Assembly (NCBI GenBank): GCA_020543525.1
Contig: JAHYIO010000033.1
Coordinates: 1,054,001 to 1,118,000, forward strand
Direction: 5' to 3'
DNA: 64,000 nt
Origin: Coriolopsis trogii
Taxonomy: Eukaryota > Basidiomycota > Agaricomycetes > Polyporales > Polyporaceae
Shown here: positions 1-11,792 of the stretch, piece after piece
Layout of the letters: each line of letters starts with the position of its first letter
Position numbering within the stretch: the first letter of the stretch is position 1
Notes under the pieces: model-generated
Told to the model about the DNA's origin: nothing
The model's input: only the letters and a program-made list of their open reading frames with translations
Databases searched by the model: none
Program-made: the position numbers and the translations under genes

Positions 1-2
1 TC

Positions 3-909
3 GACGTCGACGGCCGCGCGTTCTGGCCTCACGTTGAGGGCATCGCTGCCCGTGACGGTGAGAGGTTGAACGCCGTTCGTGGCGCGGACATGGAGCGCAC
101 GAGAGAGTGGAATGCTCCGACTTCTGGACAGCGGCCAATAGAGCATCAACGCCGTGACCTAGAGATATGCACGCACTTGCTCGCCGGTGCCACGTTCGTG
201 ACCTGCTCTCTGGTGGACATCGCCAACAACGACAAGGCGGCCATGTTCACATTTTCAGTGCGTATGCAGGCTTGACTAGGTTAGGCCCCTCATCTGATCG
301 AGAGAGGCAACGCGTACGTACTCCACAGGATCTGGCAGTGAAGCAGGAAGGGACCTTCTCGCTCCGATATCGGGTTTGCAACATCTTCGGGTATCAGGAA
401 GGGGAGAACGTCACGCCACGCAACATCCTTGCGCAGTGCGAAGGCGGGACATTTGATATCTACTCGACAAAGACCTTCCCCGGCCTGCACGCGTCGACAG
501 ACCTCACGAAGGTGTGTCTCATCCTGGACTCGTCTCCATCGAGGACGTGCTTCATCGCATCATATTCCAGCGTCTCTCAGTCAGTGGCATCCGCGTCAAC
601 TCGCGGCAACGGAAGCGGAAAGGACAGAAGAATCGTAAAAGTCGCTTGTCTCCCGACTACGATCCGGACCATTCCGCGGGGTCAACCGCAGGCCCCGAGG
701 AACACGCCATACCCCGGGACTCCGACTCGGATCGCTATGGTGGCAGTCCTCGCGGGCAAGCCGTGTGTTCGCCCCGCTCCCACGCCTTCCAGTTCACGTT
801 CCCGCAGCGGTCCGCGCTGCTGTATGAGAACGAGCACATGTCGCGGTCCGCTCTTGCCGATTGGAGCCGGGGACAAGCCGAGCTGCCAGACTCCAGGGTC
901 CATGACTGA
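3..909 (+). CDS. velvet-domain transcriptional regulator, 3' part (5' end outside window)
   Basis: Three exon segments join in frame: 3-257, 329-511 and 571-909, with GT-AG introns 258-328 and 512-570. The joined product carries the second half of a velvet domain: a hydrophobic strand near 'MFTFS' joins 'DLAVKQEGTFSLRYR', which matches the family's FVFPDLSVRxEGxFRLRF region, followed by 'FDIYSTKTFPGLHASTDLTK' and 'SGIRVNSRQRKRK', the typical end of the domain with a basic patch that could act in nuclear import or DNA contact. A roughly 95-residue hydrophilic tail follows. Velvet proteins form dimers that bind DNA and link development with secondary metabolism. The start codon and first part of the domain lie left of the window, and the frame is open to the edge. 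An extra intron in 3-150 cannot be excluded. Assignment to a VosA, VelB or VeA class is not possible from this part. Confidence 0.82.
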
Positions 910-1747
910 GGCCGCGGACGACATGAGCGTCAGTCCGACGACTTTGAACTCGCTCTGAGGGCGAGGAGCCCGCGTTTCTTGGCCTTCTGACTCGTTCAGG
1001 CAGACAGTGAGCGTCCTGAAGGCGACACGCCTATACAGCGTTGCGAGTTCGCGCAGTGATCTTCTCTTAGTGTTCGATTAGGTTACCGAAGATCCACCAT
1101 GCGTCTATTGTACCAGTCAACGGAAACTACCATACACTGCATCCTCTCGAATTACGATTTGTCATACGCCATACAACAATCCGTATGAAGTTTCCCTGTA
1201 GTGCTCTCTCCGTTTGAACGCTTTCTATCCACCTTTCTCCGTCGTCGTTGCTTTCACATTCTATGCAACAGATCAGGTGTTCTCAGAATGCCTGTGCGTG
1301 GAGTGAGAGATTGCAATACAGAGCTAGTAGAAGGATATGGTATAACAACGCTCGACGTCCTATGGTACATAGTACTCTCGTAGCCGACATCAACCAACCG
1401 ACCGTTCACTATATTACCATGGAGTATGCTACAGTGCCATGCGATCATATTGTCATCATCAGGGGACAAACGTCAGCCACTAGACATACAGATTCCAGAA
1501 ATTTCACGGACGAGCTGACATGAATGAGCATGAACATGAAATACCACCGCTCACGCCCAGCTCCATGCGCAGCGCAGATGAGACCTGTGAGGAAAAGAGA
1601 GAGAAAAAGATAGAGGCCAGCATAGCATACCCGGTATAGTGCCCAGTCGCGAGCGCGAGCGCATTCGCTGGGCCACTACAGTAGACCTGGAGAACGAACC
1701 ATTATCCGCCTCGAACTTCAACTTGAACTCAACTCCAAACTCGGGAA
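910..1747. other. intergenic, no gene seen
   Basis: About 840 bases between the velvet gene and the 3' end of the minus-strand F-box-like gene. Only short overlapping frames without splice support are present. It probably holds the two facing 3' untranslated regions. No repeat or RNA gene was recognised. Confidence 0.6.
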
Positions 1748-3034
1748 TCAAGACTCCGACCGGTCCGGCTCGCACGCCACTTGCACCATCCGCTTCCACA
1801 GCCAGCCGTACAAGGGCATCGTGAGCCACTCCAGCCAGCCGGCGAACGTGGTGCGCTTCAACGTCACCTCGGGCAACACGTTGGGCGGAGTCGGCACGAC
1901 GTCGGCTACCTTGAGTATGAACAGCGTCGGGATGTTCGTGACTCGGTGGAGTGCGTCCCAGAGGCGGCCGCGGCGCAGTGTGAAGATGGCATGATTGGGG
2001 AAGGGCTGCTGTGGCGGCGATGACGTTGAAGCGGGCGTGTCCGTGCGGTGGGAGGATATCACGACGAGCCGCTGCAGGTGCGTAAACGCCTGGAAGAGCA
2101 CGCGCAGGTCGTAGACGGGTGGCTGGACGTTCTCCAACTTAAGCTCCAGTTCGTGAACGCTCGAGAAGGTGGGACATGCGAGGTCGATCAACTGCAGTCT
2201 AGGGGAGGTCTTCTTGACCTTGGGATCGTTGTTGAGGTACCAACGCCAGGTGAGGCGTACACGCTCGCTGACGTCGGCAAACGAGAGCTCGTACCCGAGG
2301 CCATCGCCGGAGGGCATGGCTCTGCTCGCGGACATGGAAGAACATGGGGCTCGCTCCGGTCCAAGGCATCGGTAAGAGATGCGCGCATGGTGGATAGGAC
2401 GAAGGACCTTCTGGAGGGCCGGGACGTACTCGAGCGACGGAACCGTGGAGTCGTATAAGTCTATCGCGAGCTTTGTATTCCCCGTCAGGCTTTCCCCAAT
2501 CTTGCTCAGGAAGTGTTCGACGACGGGTTCGCGCAGCCCATCCAGGGCGACTCTCTGAAGATTGGGTAGACGCGGCTGGGGGATGCCGTCCACGTCCTCG
2601 GGGTAGACGGACGTCTGGGCCCTGCTGTTGTGGATGGATATATTCTTCACATTAGGGCAGCGATGGAGGAACATCAACAGATCCCGTATGGACACCATTC
2701 GACTGGTGGAAATACGTAGGTCTTCGAGCTGGGAGAGGTCCGGCGGAGGTTGTGCCGTGAAGCTGGGCTCGGGCTCGGACGCCTCAGTGGATGGCCGCAC
2801 GGACGAGTACAAGAGCTTGATGCCATGAGCTGGCTTCGCAGCGTCATAGACGTTCGGGATCCTCGTCATGTCGAATTCAACAGAACTGATACGTCTGCAG
2901 TTTACCCGGAGATCTTCTTCCACTATCTTCAAGTCTGCGTACTGACGCACAACATACTTCATGTAGAGACGATCGGGTTTGGCATGTGGAGGAGAAAGTG
3001 GGATCACGACGTCGCCCTGACTGGTTTCCACCAT
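1748..3034 (-). CDS. predicted F-box/LRR-like protein, function unknown
   Basis: A 428-codon uninterrupted frame from an ATG at 3034. The protein has alternating leucine-rich stretches such as 'LEDLRISTSRMVSIRDLLMFLH' cut by 'CPNVKNISIHNS', 'LPNLQRVALDGLRE' and 'FTHLQRLVVISS', the look of the degenerate leucine-rich repeats that follow F-boxes in the large agaricomycete F-box families. No F-box helix is visible in this exon. The frame stays open upstream of the ATG for at least 40 codons, and a TATTTAAG sequence on the minus strand lies near 3395-3402. One or more 5' exons between 3035 and about 3370 are therefore likely and could carry the F-box. The long opposite-strand frames here are shadows. 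Function as a ubiquitin-ligase adaptor is only an inference. Confidence 0.6.
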   Translation of the reverse strand: MVETSQGDVVIPLSPPHAKPDRLYMKYVVRQYADLKIVEEDLRVNCRRISSVEFDMTRIPNVYDAAKPAHGIKLLYSSVRPSTEASEPEPSFTAQPPPDLSQLEDLRISTSRMVSIRDLLMFLHRCPNVKNISIHNSRAQTSVYPEDVDGIPQPRLPNLQRVALDGLREPVVEHFLSKIGESLTGNTKLAIDLYDSTVPSLEYVPALQKVLRPIHHARISYRCLGPERAPCSSMSASRAMPSGDGLGYELSFADVSERVRLTWRWYLNNDPKVKKTSPRLQLIDLACPTFSSVHELELKLENVQPPVYDLRVLFQAFTHLQRLVVISSHRTDTPASTSSPPQQPFPNHAIFTLRRGRLWDALHRVTNIPTLFILKVADVVPTPPNVLPEVTLKRTTFAGWLEWLTMPLYGWLWKRMVQVACEPDRSES

Positions 3035-5588
3035 TGCGGCCTCAGTACTGTGGCAAGCAGTATCGAAGTTGTCGTCGGAGCTTGCGATGTCTTTCTCAGT
3101 GAATCGGGCTCACTGGAACGCGATATATTCTGTTGGTTCGCCTGCGGCCACAATCTGGGTGGCGGGAAGAGGGAGCGTCTGCTGCGGACTTATCGACAAG
3201 ACGCCGTCAAACTCGGCGGCGACACGAGCTCGATGGGCTATGCTTTGAAATGATGGCTGAACGTCAGATGGCGGCAACGAGAGGAGGGAAGATGAAGGGG
3301 CGCACCAACTTGTGCGGTGTAGGGCGTGAGTGCGAACGCAAGAGCTGATATGCCAGTGAATAGAGGAGTACACAGCTGGGAACCTACGCCGTGCTTAAAT
3401 ACCGCGACACCCGTCCTAGTCCCGGGGCCCTTGTTGGCTTGCATCCTCGAGGACAAGCATGCGTGGCTGTGGAACGCAGAGTGACAGAGGAGGCAAGTGT
3501 TTGAGAAGCGTGCATCTTAGATTTCCTAGACTCTTTCCATAACGGACCAGCTAGACAACACAACATCAGCGTATGTGTATCCGCGTCGCGGATCGAGATA
3601 GAACACTCTGGTGGGCGGTGCCACTTACAGCATCGCCTGCGCATGGGACGAGTGGCTCAATGGAGGCAGTGATGGAGGAGAGTTTCGCTCCAGCTCGGGT
3701 GGACTGAGAGTCAGCGGGAGAGTCGAGTCCTAACGAGTCAGCCTCGGGTGGGCAAGGTCTGCGAAGGGTTGGCACTCACTGTGAGACCACCCAGAGCATG
3801 CTGTTCCATGCGGAGCTAGAATCCTCCACCGCCCTTCAATACACGAGGTCAGGACGTCGATTGATCCCAGGACCACCAACAATTGGATTACGGTTCCCAT
3901 ATCGCGTCACTCAAGATGAATGTGGGGAAACTCAAGGCTGGACACGCAGATTATGCGCTCTAAAATGGTGGACGTCTCCGTAGAGAGAAAAGTGGCACCG
4001 ACCAGGGTGTGAGACAAAAGCGAGTATCTAAACGTCAGCTAGCGGTTGCAACGCGACTACGCGACTTGTTTCATATGCTTGTTCGATCGAACAACGGGTG
4101 TTCATTACGTTTGCTGCGTGAGGCGACGGTGGCGGGAATAACCCGGTGGTGGACCCACCAACGTCCACACAACTGGGAACGGGATACACGCACCTTCGGA
4201 TAGGGGAGGCGGTAAGAGCGGGATGTTGTAGAATACAAGGCACGCCGCCCGACGCCGCTGATTATACTGAGTGCAATCGCGCAGTAAGTACTTGTGGCGG
4301 CCGAAGGGTTCTGTTTTCAAGCGCGGGCACCGGTTTTCTTACTATCTGCCGGAGATAGGACCTGTTCCTAGATCAAGTTGAAGCTGATACTGGCCTCGCA
4401 AGAAGTCTATGCTGAAGGCGATTCATCTGTTGCCAATGATATATGCCAAGTATCATTAACGCGTAATCTGCGTCCCCGATTGCCAGCGATATTCTAATAC
4501 ACAAAATCAGTGTCAACCGATCAACAGCAAAGCGTTCTAGTACTGCTCGGATTCAGTGGCCTGATCGAACACGGACCACAGAGGCCCCATGTAAAGATCT
4601 CTGGACGCTCTACGGTGTTCTTCGGCTAGAAGTTGCAAGAGTAACTGGATGTGAGCGCATGGTAGGCGGAGTCAAGTTGTTCATGATCAGTCGCCCTTCA
4701 TGCGAATTTGAAAGCTGGGCGCTGATGGGCGCCGCAGCAGCCGTAGCGGTGGCAGGGGACCTCCAGCGTCATGTCAGACGATGTATTTCTGAACTTTCTG
4801 AACAATACCTACCATGTTACATGACGCTGTAGTACATTAGCTACACATGACCTCAAGCGAAGATATGTTCAGATGCTCCCCGAATGTTTGCATGACAGCC
4901 TCATGACACATGACAAACTCCTTAGGTGATCCAAATGCCAGTGGTTGGTACGCAAACTCAGTGTACTATTACTTATGAAAATAGGACCCATATATGTGAG
5001 GGCAGTACAGAGCAGAGCCTTGTTGCTTCTGTGTCCCGGAAGCCCATCCAGAGTTCCGAGAGCCCATGGAAGGCCAATGAACTGAGATGGTTTGACCAAT
5101 TTCCAGAGCGACCTGCATCGTTCTACATCACTGGCATGCCATAGTTGTAGAGGCGCCCAATTACGCGGAAAGTCTCCTGGGATCTGGGTTCCGATCATCC
5201 AAGAACACCTGCGTCCACACAAATGAGCACGAGGCGACATGCCCAGTACAGTTTCCTCCGCTTGTGAAGCATTCTCCGCAGCGATGCCGACACTGCGTAC
5301 ACAGTAGATCCGCCGAGACCTCGCATGGTAGTTACTATCTCTTGGAGAAAGGCGTCATCGACTCTTCTTAGATGTGGTACTGTATTCACGGTGCTATTAT
5401 TCTGCCCATTCAATCGTGATACCAGGTTGCAGTGATATGTGAAGAGAAGGTCCTGCCGAGGGCCTGGAAGAATAACCGGAGTACCCTCGATCGAGACCCC
5501 GGCTACCGCTATCAACAAGATATTCAGCTGTAGCGCTCACGAAGGCGGTTCGTCTACTGCCACCAACCACGCCACGCTCAACTTGAAC
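3035..5588. other. long spacer, no confident gene
   Basis: About 2.5 kb with scattered short frames. Positions 3035-3370 may hold the 5' exon and promoter of the minus-strand F-box-like gene. Minus-strand frames at 4869-5240 and 5195-5518 are the longest, but they begin with or need unusual starts, lack recognisable motifs and cannot be joined convincingly. They could be remnants of a decayed gene. Confidence 0.45.
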
Positions 5589-6447
5589 ATGACCTCCAAC
5601 GCGGCGTCGACACAAGCAGGCAGCAAACGATGGACGTATTTCCATTCCGCGCTACAACTCGCCATACAACGTTCGGCACACAAATGGACGTGAGCAGCAT
5701 ACGATGTAGTTTTCGGCGCGTATCTTGGTTGACGGCGCCTTTGTGCAGGTACGAGGACTTCGCAGAGTGTTTCTCGCTTTGGTGCGACGAACAGCCCGAA
5801 AACGCGGCCACAATATTCAACCTAGTCTCTAGCAGGCTTGAGTCTTCCATTACGGTGAGGAGTGGCTCACTGTGACGCGTCCGCTCCCTTGCTAACGCGT
5901 CGGGGTGGCTCGCGTCGCGAATCCAATAGGAGAACTGCGAAGAGCTGTTCAAAAAGTACAATGTGAAAGAGAACCTCGATAACTTGCATGCTGTCGTTAC
6001 GGCTGCACGTGCACGCAAGCAAATGGACTACGATGGAAAGGACGTATGGCGAGAAGATCTGCAACCGAGGGCGGCCGTTAGAGCACGAACCATCCCGCTC
6101 CTAGAGAAGGAACGTGATCGTCTGCGAGCCGAACTCTCCCAGGTACCGCTGGTCTGTACACCTCCCAATCATGTCGCTGAACATCTCATTGTCAAAGCTT
6201 ACCCAGGAGAACTCAGACTTGCAATCTGAGATGCAGAGGAATGTGCGCGCCAAAGAGGAAGCCGATCAGAACGCCGCGAAACTCCTCGACGTCATTGACA
6301 AGGTGAAACACTCAATAATGATTTTGAAATATTCTCCCAGATGCTCACAAGTTTTGCCAGGCAATTGCTAAGTGGGACAAAATGCCACTGAACGAGATAG
6401 AGCAATGGACCTTGAAGACAGCAGAGGATGCGGGAAGCCGAGCCTAA
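5589..6447 (+). CDS. NNF1: kinetochore MIND/Mis12-complex subunit Nnf1 (PMF1 family)
   Basis: Five exons close exactly in phase: 5589-5689, 5749-5854, 5930-6142, 6198-6302 and 6361-6447, giving 203 residues. The N-terminal part 'RWTYFHSALQLAI' and 'YEDFAECFSLW' fits the Nnf1 head helices. It is followed by 'LFKKYNVKENLDNLHAVV' with 'ARARK', the family's 'ERNIxxxLNELDxLIAEAxxRK' signature, then a long heptad-rich coiled coil from 'TIPLLEKERDRLRAELSQ' through 'ENSDLQSEMQ' to 'LLDVIDK'. The last exon encodes 'WDKMPLNEIEQWTLKTAED', a typical Nnf1 C-terminus. Length agrees with fungal Nnf1 (about 200). The protein should be part of the four-subunit MIND complex that joins centromeric chromatin to the Ndc80 complex. 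The exact 3' splice site before exon 4 could be nine bases later without frame change. Confidence 0.85.
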
Positions 6448-6559
6448 GAAGACTGCACATTGGACTATTGCATGTACACAATGGGAAGTAAATGTTTCTC
6501 TGGTGGAAGCCATGATTGAATGTCCTCTGTCCAAAAATCACATCATAAAATTGTCCTTT

Positions 6560-6640
6560 CTCTCTGTCGGGGAGTCGAACCCCGCTTTCGCGCGGTCGAT
6601 TCATGACAGGCGCGTGTACTAACCGATATACTAACAGAGA
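6560..6640 (-). tRNA. tRNA-Asp (GTC) with a 9-nt intron
   Basis: On the minus strand a full cloverleaf can be drawn. A 7-bp acceptor stem (TCTCTGT with ACAGAGA) is followed by a D arm with GGTTAGTA. The anticodon stem is 5 bp (CGCGC with GCGCG) and its loop is C-T-GTC-A, then nine extra bases, then C. A 4-base variable loop and a 5-bp T stem (CGGGG with CCCCG) around TTCGACT follow, then discriminator G. The nine extra bases sit one base 3' of the anticodon, the standard place for nuclear tRNA introns. It lies in the spacer between NNF1 and the coiled-coil gene, on the opposite strand to both. Confidence 0.9.
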
Positions 6641-6798
6641 TAGCGTATCCGATGCACACCAGCATACATATAGTGTTTGTGTTAGCAACCATATAGAGGA
6701 GTCTCCTGAGTCTTGAGCGTTTCATTCATGACCTCACCGGCTACATCTTGTCTCAGGCTCGAGTCTCAACTTCAAACCTGAACGAAAGCTCATTTGGA

Positions 6799-8508
6799 AT
6801 GTCTGGCGGTCATCATTCTATGCGACCTGCTGCTTCATCAGGCTTGTGGGGCCACCTTCTACGACAATCTCACGCGCCCTCATCGACCACTAGTAGTACT
6901 CTGGGCAAGCATACACCTTCTATTGCCCCTCTGGACAAAGCTGGAGCTTCCACTCGGATTCTGCTGCACGATACCCAAGCTCATCTGGAGAAATTTACTG
7001 ATAGAGTTGCACATCTCACAAATGGGCTCGAAGACGCCAAATGGCAGTTGAAGACCATGCAGAAGTTGTACGACGAGGAGCATGAACAGGTCATTGAGAG
7101 GATGATTAGTCTTGGTGTGTATGTTTTTCTTGGAAGCGGGTAGGACTACTCATATTGCACCCCAGTCAATCGTTGTCAAGCCGAGGTTGTCAAAGCACTC
7201 GGCACACCAGCTCAGAGCTCCGAGGTCCGAGAGGTTTCTAGAGATCTCAAGGTACTGGTGACACGACTGGATTCTCTGGACAAGAAAGTTGATGCGCTTA
7301 GCACGGTATGTAACATGCACATACTGCACCAATCTGTCTCACGGTTCGCATCGCAGCTCAATCTCACGCAGTCTCAAGCATTGCAAGCCATCCAAGAGCA
7401 ACAAAGTCAGATGTCAGCAGCCGTCCTCCCTATGTTACCGCTTTTGCAGTCGTTTCCCCTCCATATCGAGACCACTCGGAATTACCTCAAGGATTCTATA
7501 TCAGGCTTGTGTCATAGAACTCCGGCGCCTGGTTTTCCTCCGGCGCCGAGATCTCCTGAACCGTCTACAAACCACCCTACGCAGCAACCAAAACGTACTC
7601 GCTCTCGATCCTCAGACCTCCTTGCTTCATCGGCTCCTTCAGCACGCAAGAGACTCCGCAGTGAGAACACTAGGCAGCCGGCGACGATCACCCAGCCCTC
7701 AACCCCTACATCCAAGTCACCGCCCCATCACTTTTCTGTCTTGTATGGGCGCATACAGCAGGCATCTGACTCTTGTGCATCCAACAATATGCCGTCCCCA
7801 GATGTCTCACTGTCTACGATAGTCTCTCGCGCTTCTGTCACGACTGTCCGAGCTGGACTCAGGACTCCGCTTGCCGACCTATCTCCCTCTCTCGCCCACA
7901 ATGCTGCTGCTGACAATGATATCTCTGGTACTTCTGGTGGTCTCCAGACCCTCGTCTCACGACCACCAGGCTCGCGACTTTCGCTCGCTTCGGTCGTGCC
8001 TGCATCTCACACACCTAATCGCACGGTGCACACACAATATCAAACCACTCCGAAACATGTGCCTACTGTCGCCGCTCCTGCTGGTAGCCTCGATTTCCTC
8101 ATTTCTCCGGTTGAACGCACATCCGCTCAAGGTCGTACTCCAAGTCGCAATACGCCCATGCGGCCTCGGCAACGTCTCGGCCTGGCTACTGCTGTCCACG
8201 ATCCACCCCGTGTTCAAACCATGTCGCCGGTGGGTGCAAGCCCCTGGCACGCAATTGCGGCGAAGCAGAACAACAGACCTCAGACACCGATCCAAGTCGC
8301 TATGGGGCCTCCGTCGGTGCCTCCATCCAGTACGGGGAAACCGATGAGCTTGAAGGACAGACGTGCTCTGCTGCCTGATGATACACCGGTCAGTGTTGCT
8401 GCTCATGCCTTGGTCCTTCTTTTGACATGGCCCCGGTAGCGCAATGAGGGCAAGCGGTTCATACCTCTTGATGACGAGGACGACGAAGAACTGGGAATAG
8501 GGGAGTGA
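6799..8508 (+). CDS. coiled-coil protein with Ser/Pro-rich tail, possibly Mer2-like; function unknown
   Basis: Four exons close in phase: 6799-7114, 7166-7305, 7357-8388 and 8440-8508, giving 518 residues from the ATG at 6799. Residues from about 35 to 190 form two coiled-coil blocks ('LLHDTQAHLEKFTDRVAHL' ... 'TMQKLYDEEHEQVIERMI', then 'VREVSRDLKVLVTRLDSLDKKV'). A long disordered region rich in Ser, Pro, Thr and Arg follows, with basic clusters such as 'KRTRSRS' and 'ARKRLRSE'. The last exon adds an acidic end ('DDEDDEEL'). This order, coiled coil first and disordered basic tail after, is seen in meiotic axis proteins of the Mer2/IHO1 group, but no diagnostic motif was found, so this is only a suggestion. 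The frame is open upstream of 6799 without ATG, so a short 5' exon close to the tRNA gene is possible. Confidence 0.65.
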
Positions 8509-8776
8509 AGTTACTTCCCCGCTCTATCAGCATTTGCATGCCAGATGTTGTATGCACCACAGACTGGATGTCCGCTCGAATTTTTCGAAACACAACCTGG
8601 TATCACTTAGGATGATGTCACTTACCATAGAAATCAATAACCTATTAGTATGACGTAAGAAACGTAAGCTCGTCTAGACGCTTACACTACGACTGCCACC
8701 ATCCCGCTTGCCTACTACCTCGGCGTACATGCTCGACTTCTCGGAGTGATACGCAGGCGCGACTCTACGGGTTGTT

Positions 8777-11197
8777 ATGGCTTTCTCGTTGTTCAGGCTC
8801 GCTCGTTTCATTCGCTCAATATTCGTCCCTACTGCGTCAATCATTGCCTTCTCCTGCCTGCTCACGTTCATCTTCATTCTCTACCAACCGACACCAGGAC
8901 CAGGAGCATTGCAGAAGCTTGGATGGCAATCATGGGACATCATTTCTGAATTACAATCCACTGGCTCTGGGAGGCCTTCCGGGTCTTTGGAGCACTCGAC
9001 TACTGGTAACAGCGGAACTGGAAACGCAGGTGTGCCTCACGGAGTAGAGTGGTGGAATGTGTCCTCAGAGACGGAAACATTGGACACGGCGAGCCTACCG
9101 CTTGACGTTTGGGATCCCCTGATGCAGCACGATACTGGACGTACGTCAGATCTCACCTCATTCGCGGCTCGTGAAGTAGCTGAGCGGTCTCAGTATCCGA
9201 GATTCACGTCACGGAATGTATGGTCAACCCGTTGTACGTCCCGTCGGTATTTTCGGAACCCTGTTACCCGTCCTCCACAAAGGACGAAGACGCGAAGAAG
9301 GGAAAGTGGGTGCGTGTCGAGCGCAATCTGAAGGCACAATTCTCCGTGAAGAGTCTGGTACGTCCTAACTCCTTTGATACTGTTAACATACCTCTCATCC
9401 AGTATAGAACGTGTATTACCGCCGGACGCGAAGACATGACATCCCTCTGGTGACTGAATTGCGCGTTCTACCTGAGAAGGAGACCCCTTCCCCTTTCAGT
9501 CATGCGTGGAATAGAGTTGCGCACCCAGTCAACGCGAAAGGTGGGAAGCGCTTCCTTTGGTACAAAGCCGAGAAGACGTGGCGCGAAATGACCGAGGCGG
9601 AACGCAAGAATGACATCGTTACTGAGATTGATGTGTTGTTTGGGATGGATCAGCCCTTCTATGGCTTCGAGAAGATCGAGCAGACTGCCTACGAAGGGTC
9701 CGGGGTGGTGGAATCTGTGTGGTTGACCTTTCGGAAGGGAATTAAACGTGAGTTTATACCACATCCTTGCTGTTAATCCCTGGATTTGATTCACTGTGAT
9801 GCGACAGCACCACCGCGTGCCCCTCCCCTCCACTTCTCTCGTGAAGGGAAGTTCAAGATTATGCAAGTGGCAGATCTCCACTACTCTGTCAACGTAGGAG
9901 CTTGCAGAGACACGACGATCTCACCCTGTACAGCCTCCGACAACCTCACCAACACTCTCCTCGGACACATGCTTGATGTCGAGAAGCCAGATCTGGTTGT
10001 CTTCACTGGGGACCAGCTGAATGGACAGGACACTACTTGGGATCCACCATCTGTCCTTGCGAAGTTTGCGAAAGCGGTTACAGAACGTAGAATCCCCTGG
10101 GCGGCCGTTTTCGGCAACCATGATGACGAAGACGGGATGACTAGAGAGGGGCAAGTCAGATACATGCAGGGTCTGCCGTACAGTCTTGTCGAGGCGGGTC
10201 CTAAGGACATCCACGGTGTCGGTAACTATGTCTTGAAAGTCAAGAGCGCCGATCCGTTAGTGCCCCTTCACATGGAATGTTACAATAAGCTGACGAGCCC
10301 ACGTTAGGTCGATGACCCATCTTCTCACTCTCTACTTCCTCGACTCTGGATCGTATTACGCCGGACGCTTTGACTTGTGGGGTCTTTTCGAACCCACGGA
10401 GTACGACTTCTTGCGCCAAGACCAAATTGACTGGTTCCTCCAGGAGTCCTGTACGTCTCACGGTCGCGTCTCTTTATAGTACGTTCGCAGACTCAAGCCC
10501 GTATAGCTGCGATTGATGCTATCGAGCGTCCATTCACACCTGACGGGACCAAGGATCTGGGGGATATCTGGAAACGTCAAGGAGCCGGCCAGGTCCTTCC
10601 AGGGTCAAGGCGGTTGGCGAAGCCAAACGCACTGATGTTCTTCCACATTCCCTTGTACGTGATCACTCTGCAGGCGTCTTTGCTGTACCGATCCTGATGA
10701 GAGTCTGCTACAGGCAAGAGAGCTACTCCTCCGCTGACATCAACCCAGCGACTGGTCAGCCACTAGACGTTGGGTTGCACGACCTTGAGGAGCCTGGCGC
10801 TGCGAAGAAGCAAGAAGGCTTCTTCCATAAGGGCGTCCTGCAAGCGCTCGAGAGCGATCACCGCGCAGGCGGGTCCGTCCCCGAAGTCAAGGTGATAGCG
10901 AACGGACACTGTCATGGTGAGCGCTTATCTATATGCTGCGTCTTGCCCCGTCTTACAGCTGCCTCTTCAGTGACGGAGAACTGCAGACGCGTCAAGGGCG
11001 TCTGGCATTGCTTCGGTGGTGGCGGCTCTTACTCTGGCTACGGGAAAGTTGGCTTCGACCGCCGATTCCGTATATACGACATCTCGGACTACGGCGAGAC
11101 TATCCGAACGTACAAGCGTACCGAGCATGACGAGATAGTGGACGACATGATCCTTTCCGGAAGGGGCGCTCCTCCTCCTTACGAAGGCCCTGCATAA
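8777..11197 (+). CDS. DCR2: DCR2-type calcineurin-like metallophosphoesterase
   Basis: Eight exons close in phase (8777-9140, 9194-9357, 9408-9747, 9808-10255, 10308-10450, 10507-10654, 10714-10916, 10971-11197), giving 678 residues. The N-terminus has a hydrophobic segment after a short basic start (residues about 12-35), a probable signal anchor. A family-specific domain follows ('IHVTECMVNPL', 'VYYRRTRRHDIPLV', 'VLFGMDQPFYGFEKIE'). The metallophosphoesterase core shows the metal-binding motifs in order: 'QVADLHYS', 'FTGDQLNG', 'FGNHDDE', 'FFHIPL' and 'ANGHCH'. The usual last motif is GHxH; here it reads GHCH. S. cerevisiae Dcr2 promotes mitotic exit and acts on Ire1 in the unfolded protein response; the same role is likely but not shown. 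At 9358-9407 the 3' splice site is TATAG five bases after a CCAG, because only that site keeps the frame. Confidence 0.87.
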
Positions 11198-11792
11198 ACA
11201 TCAGAGAGGGAATATTGTTCTGTACGATATAGGTCATGGGATAGGCATCTGCGGATTGCGTCAGGTATCGTTCGTATTGTATGAGTGACTGAATGTGCAA
11301 TCCGTTTCTACCAGATTGGATTGGTCGTGTCTGGGTCCAATCGGAGTGTACCGGCCGCTTCGTGGTGTGTGCAGCTCTGTATCATGCCCGTACTTTCAGA
11401 CTTTACTCATCACTCGTTAGGTCTTGTCGCCAATGTGCGCGCAGACAGCGGGAACGGATTGAGTCATAACTATGGCACATGCTCTATCCCGTTGATCCTC
11501 TCGCACACTTGGATCTTACGGTAAAGGACTATTACGAATCATTCGTGGAATGCCGCCCTTGCGATATGGGTATTCATATGAAAGCAATACGTTAGGTGTG
11601 TCACTGTCTACGGTACCTTGAGTGGGTCGCCGGCGAACGTGGGATACCCGACCGGGAGCAATCGAGTCCAACCTTCCCTCCCTGTTCGACAATCCATTAC
11701 TGGCAGCCCGCAATGGGAGAAAGGATACATCAGGAATGGATAATGTGCAACATCGTACAACCCCTCCACTTGTGCCCTTAACCACCCCCGCC
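11198..11792. other. intergenic; promoter region of first P450
   Basis: About 595 bases with no supported gene. Overlapping minus-strand frames here are shadows of the P450 start. It should hold the DCR2 3' region and the P450 promoter. No clear TATA box was found. Confidence 0.55.

Noticed and set aside
2048..2458. 136-codon plus-strand frame
   Set aside because: Opposite strand of the F-box/LRR-like gene; no motif.
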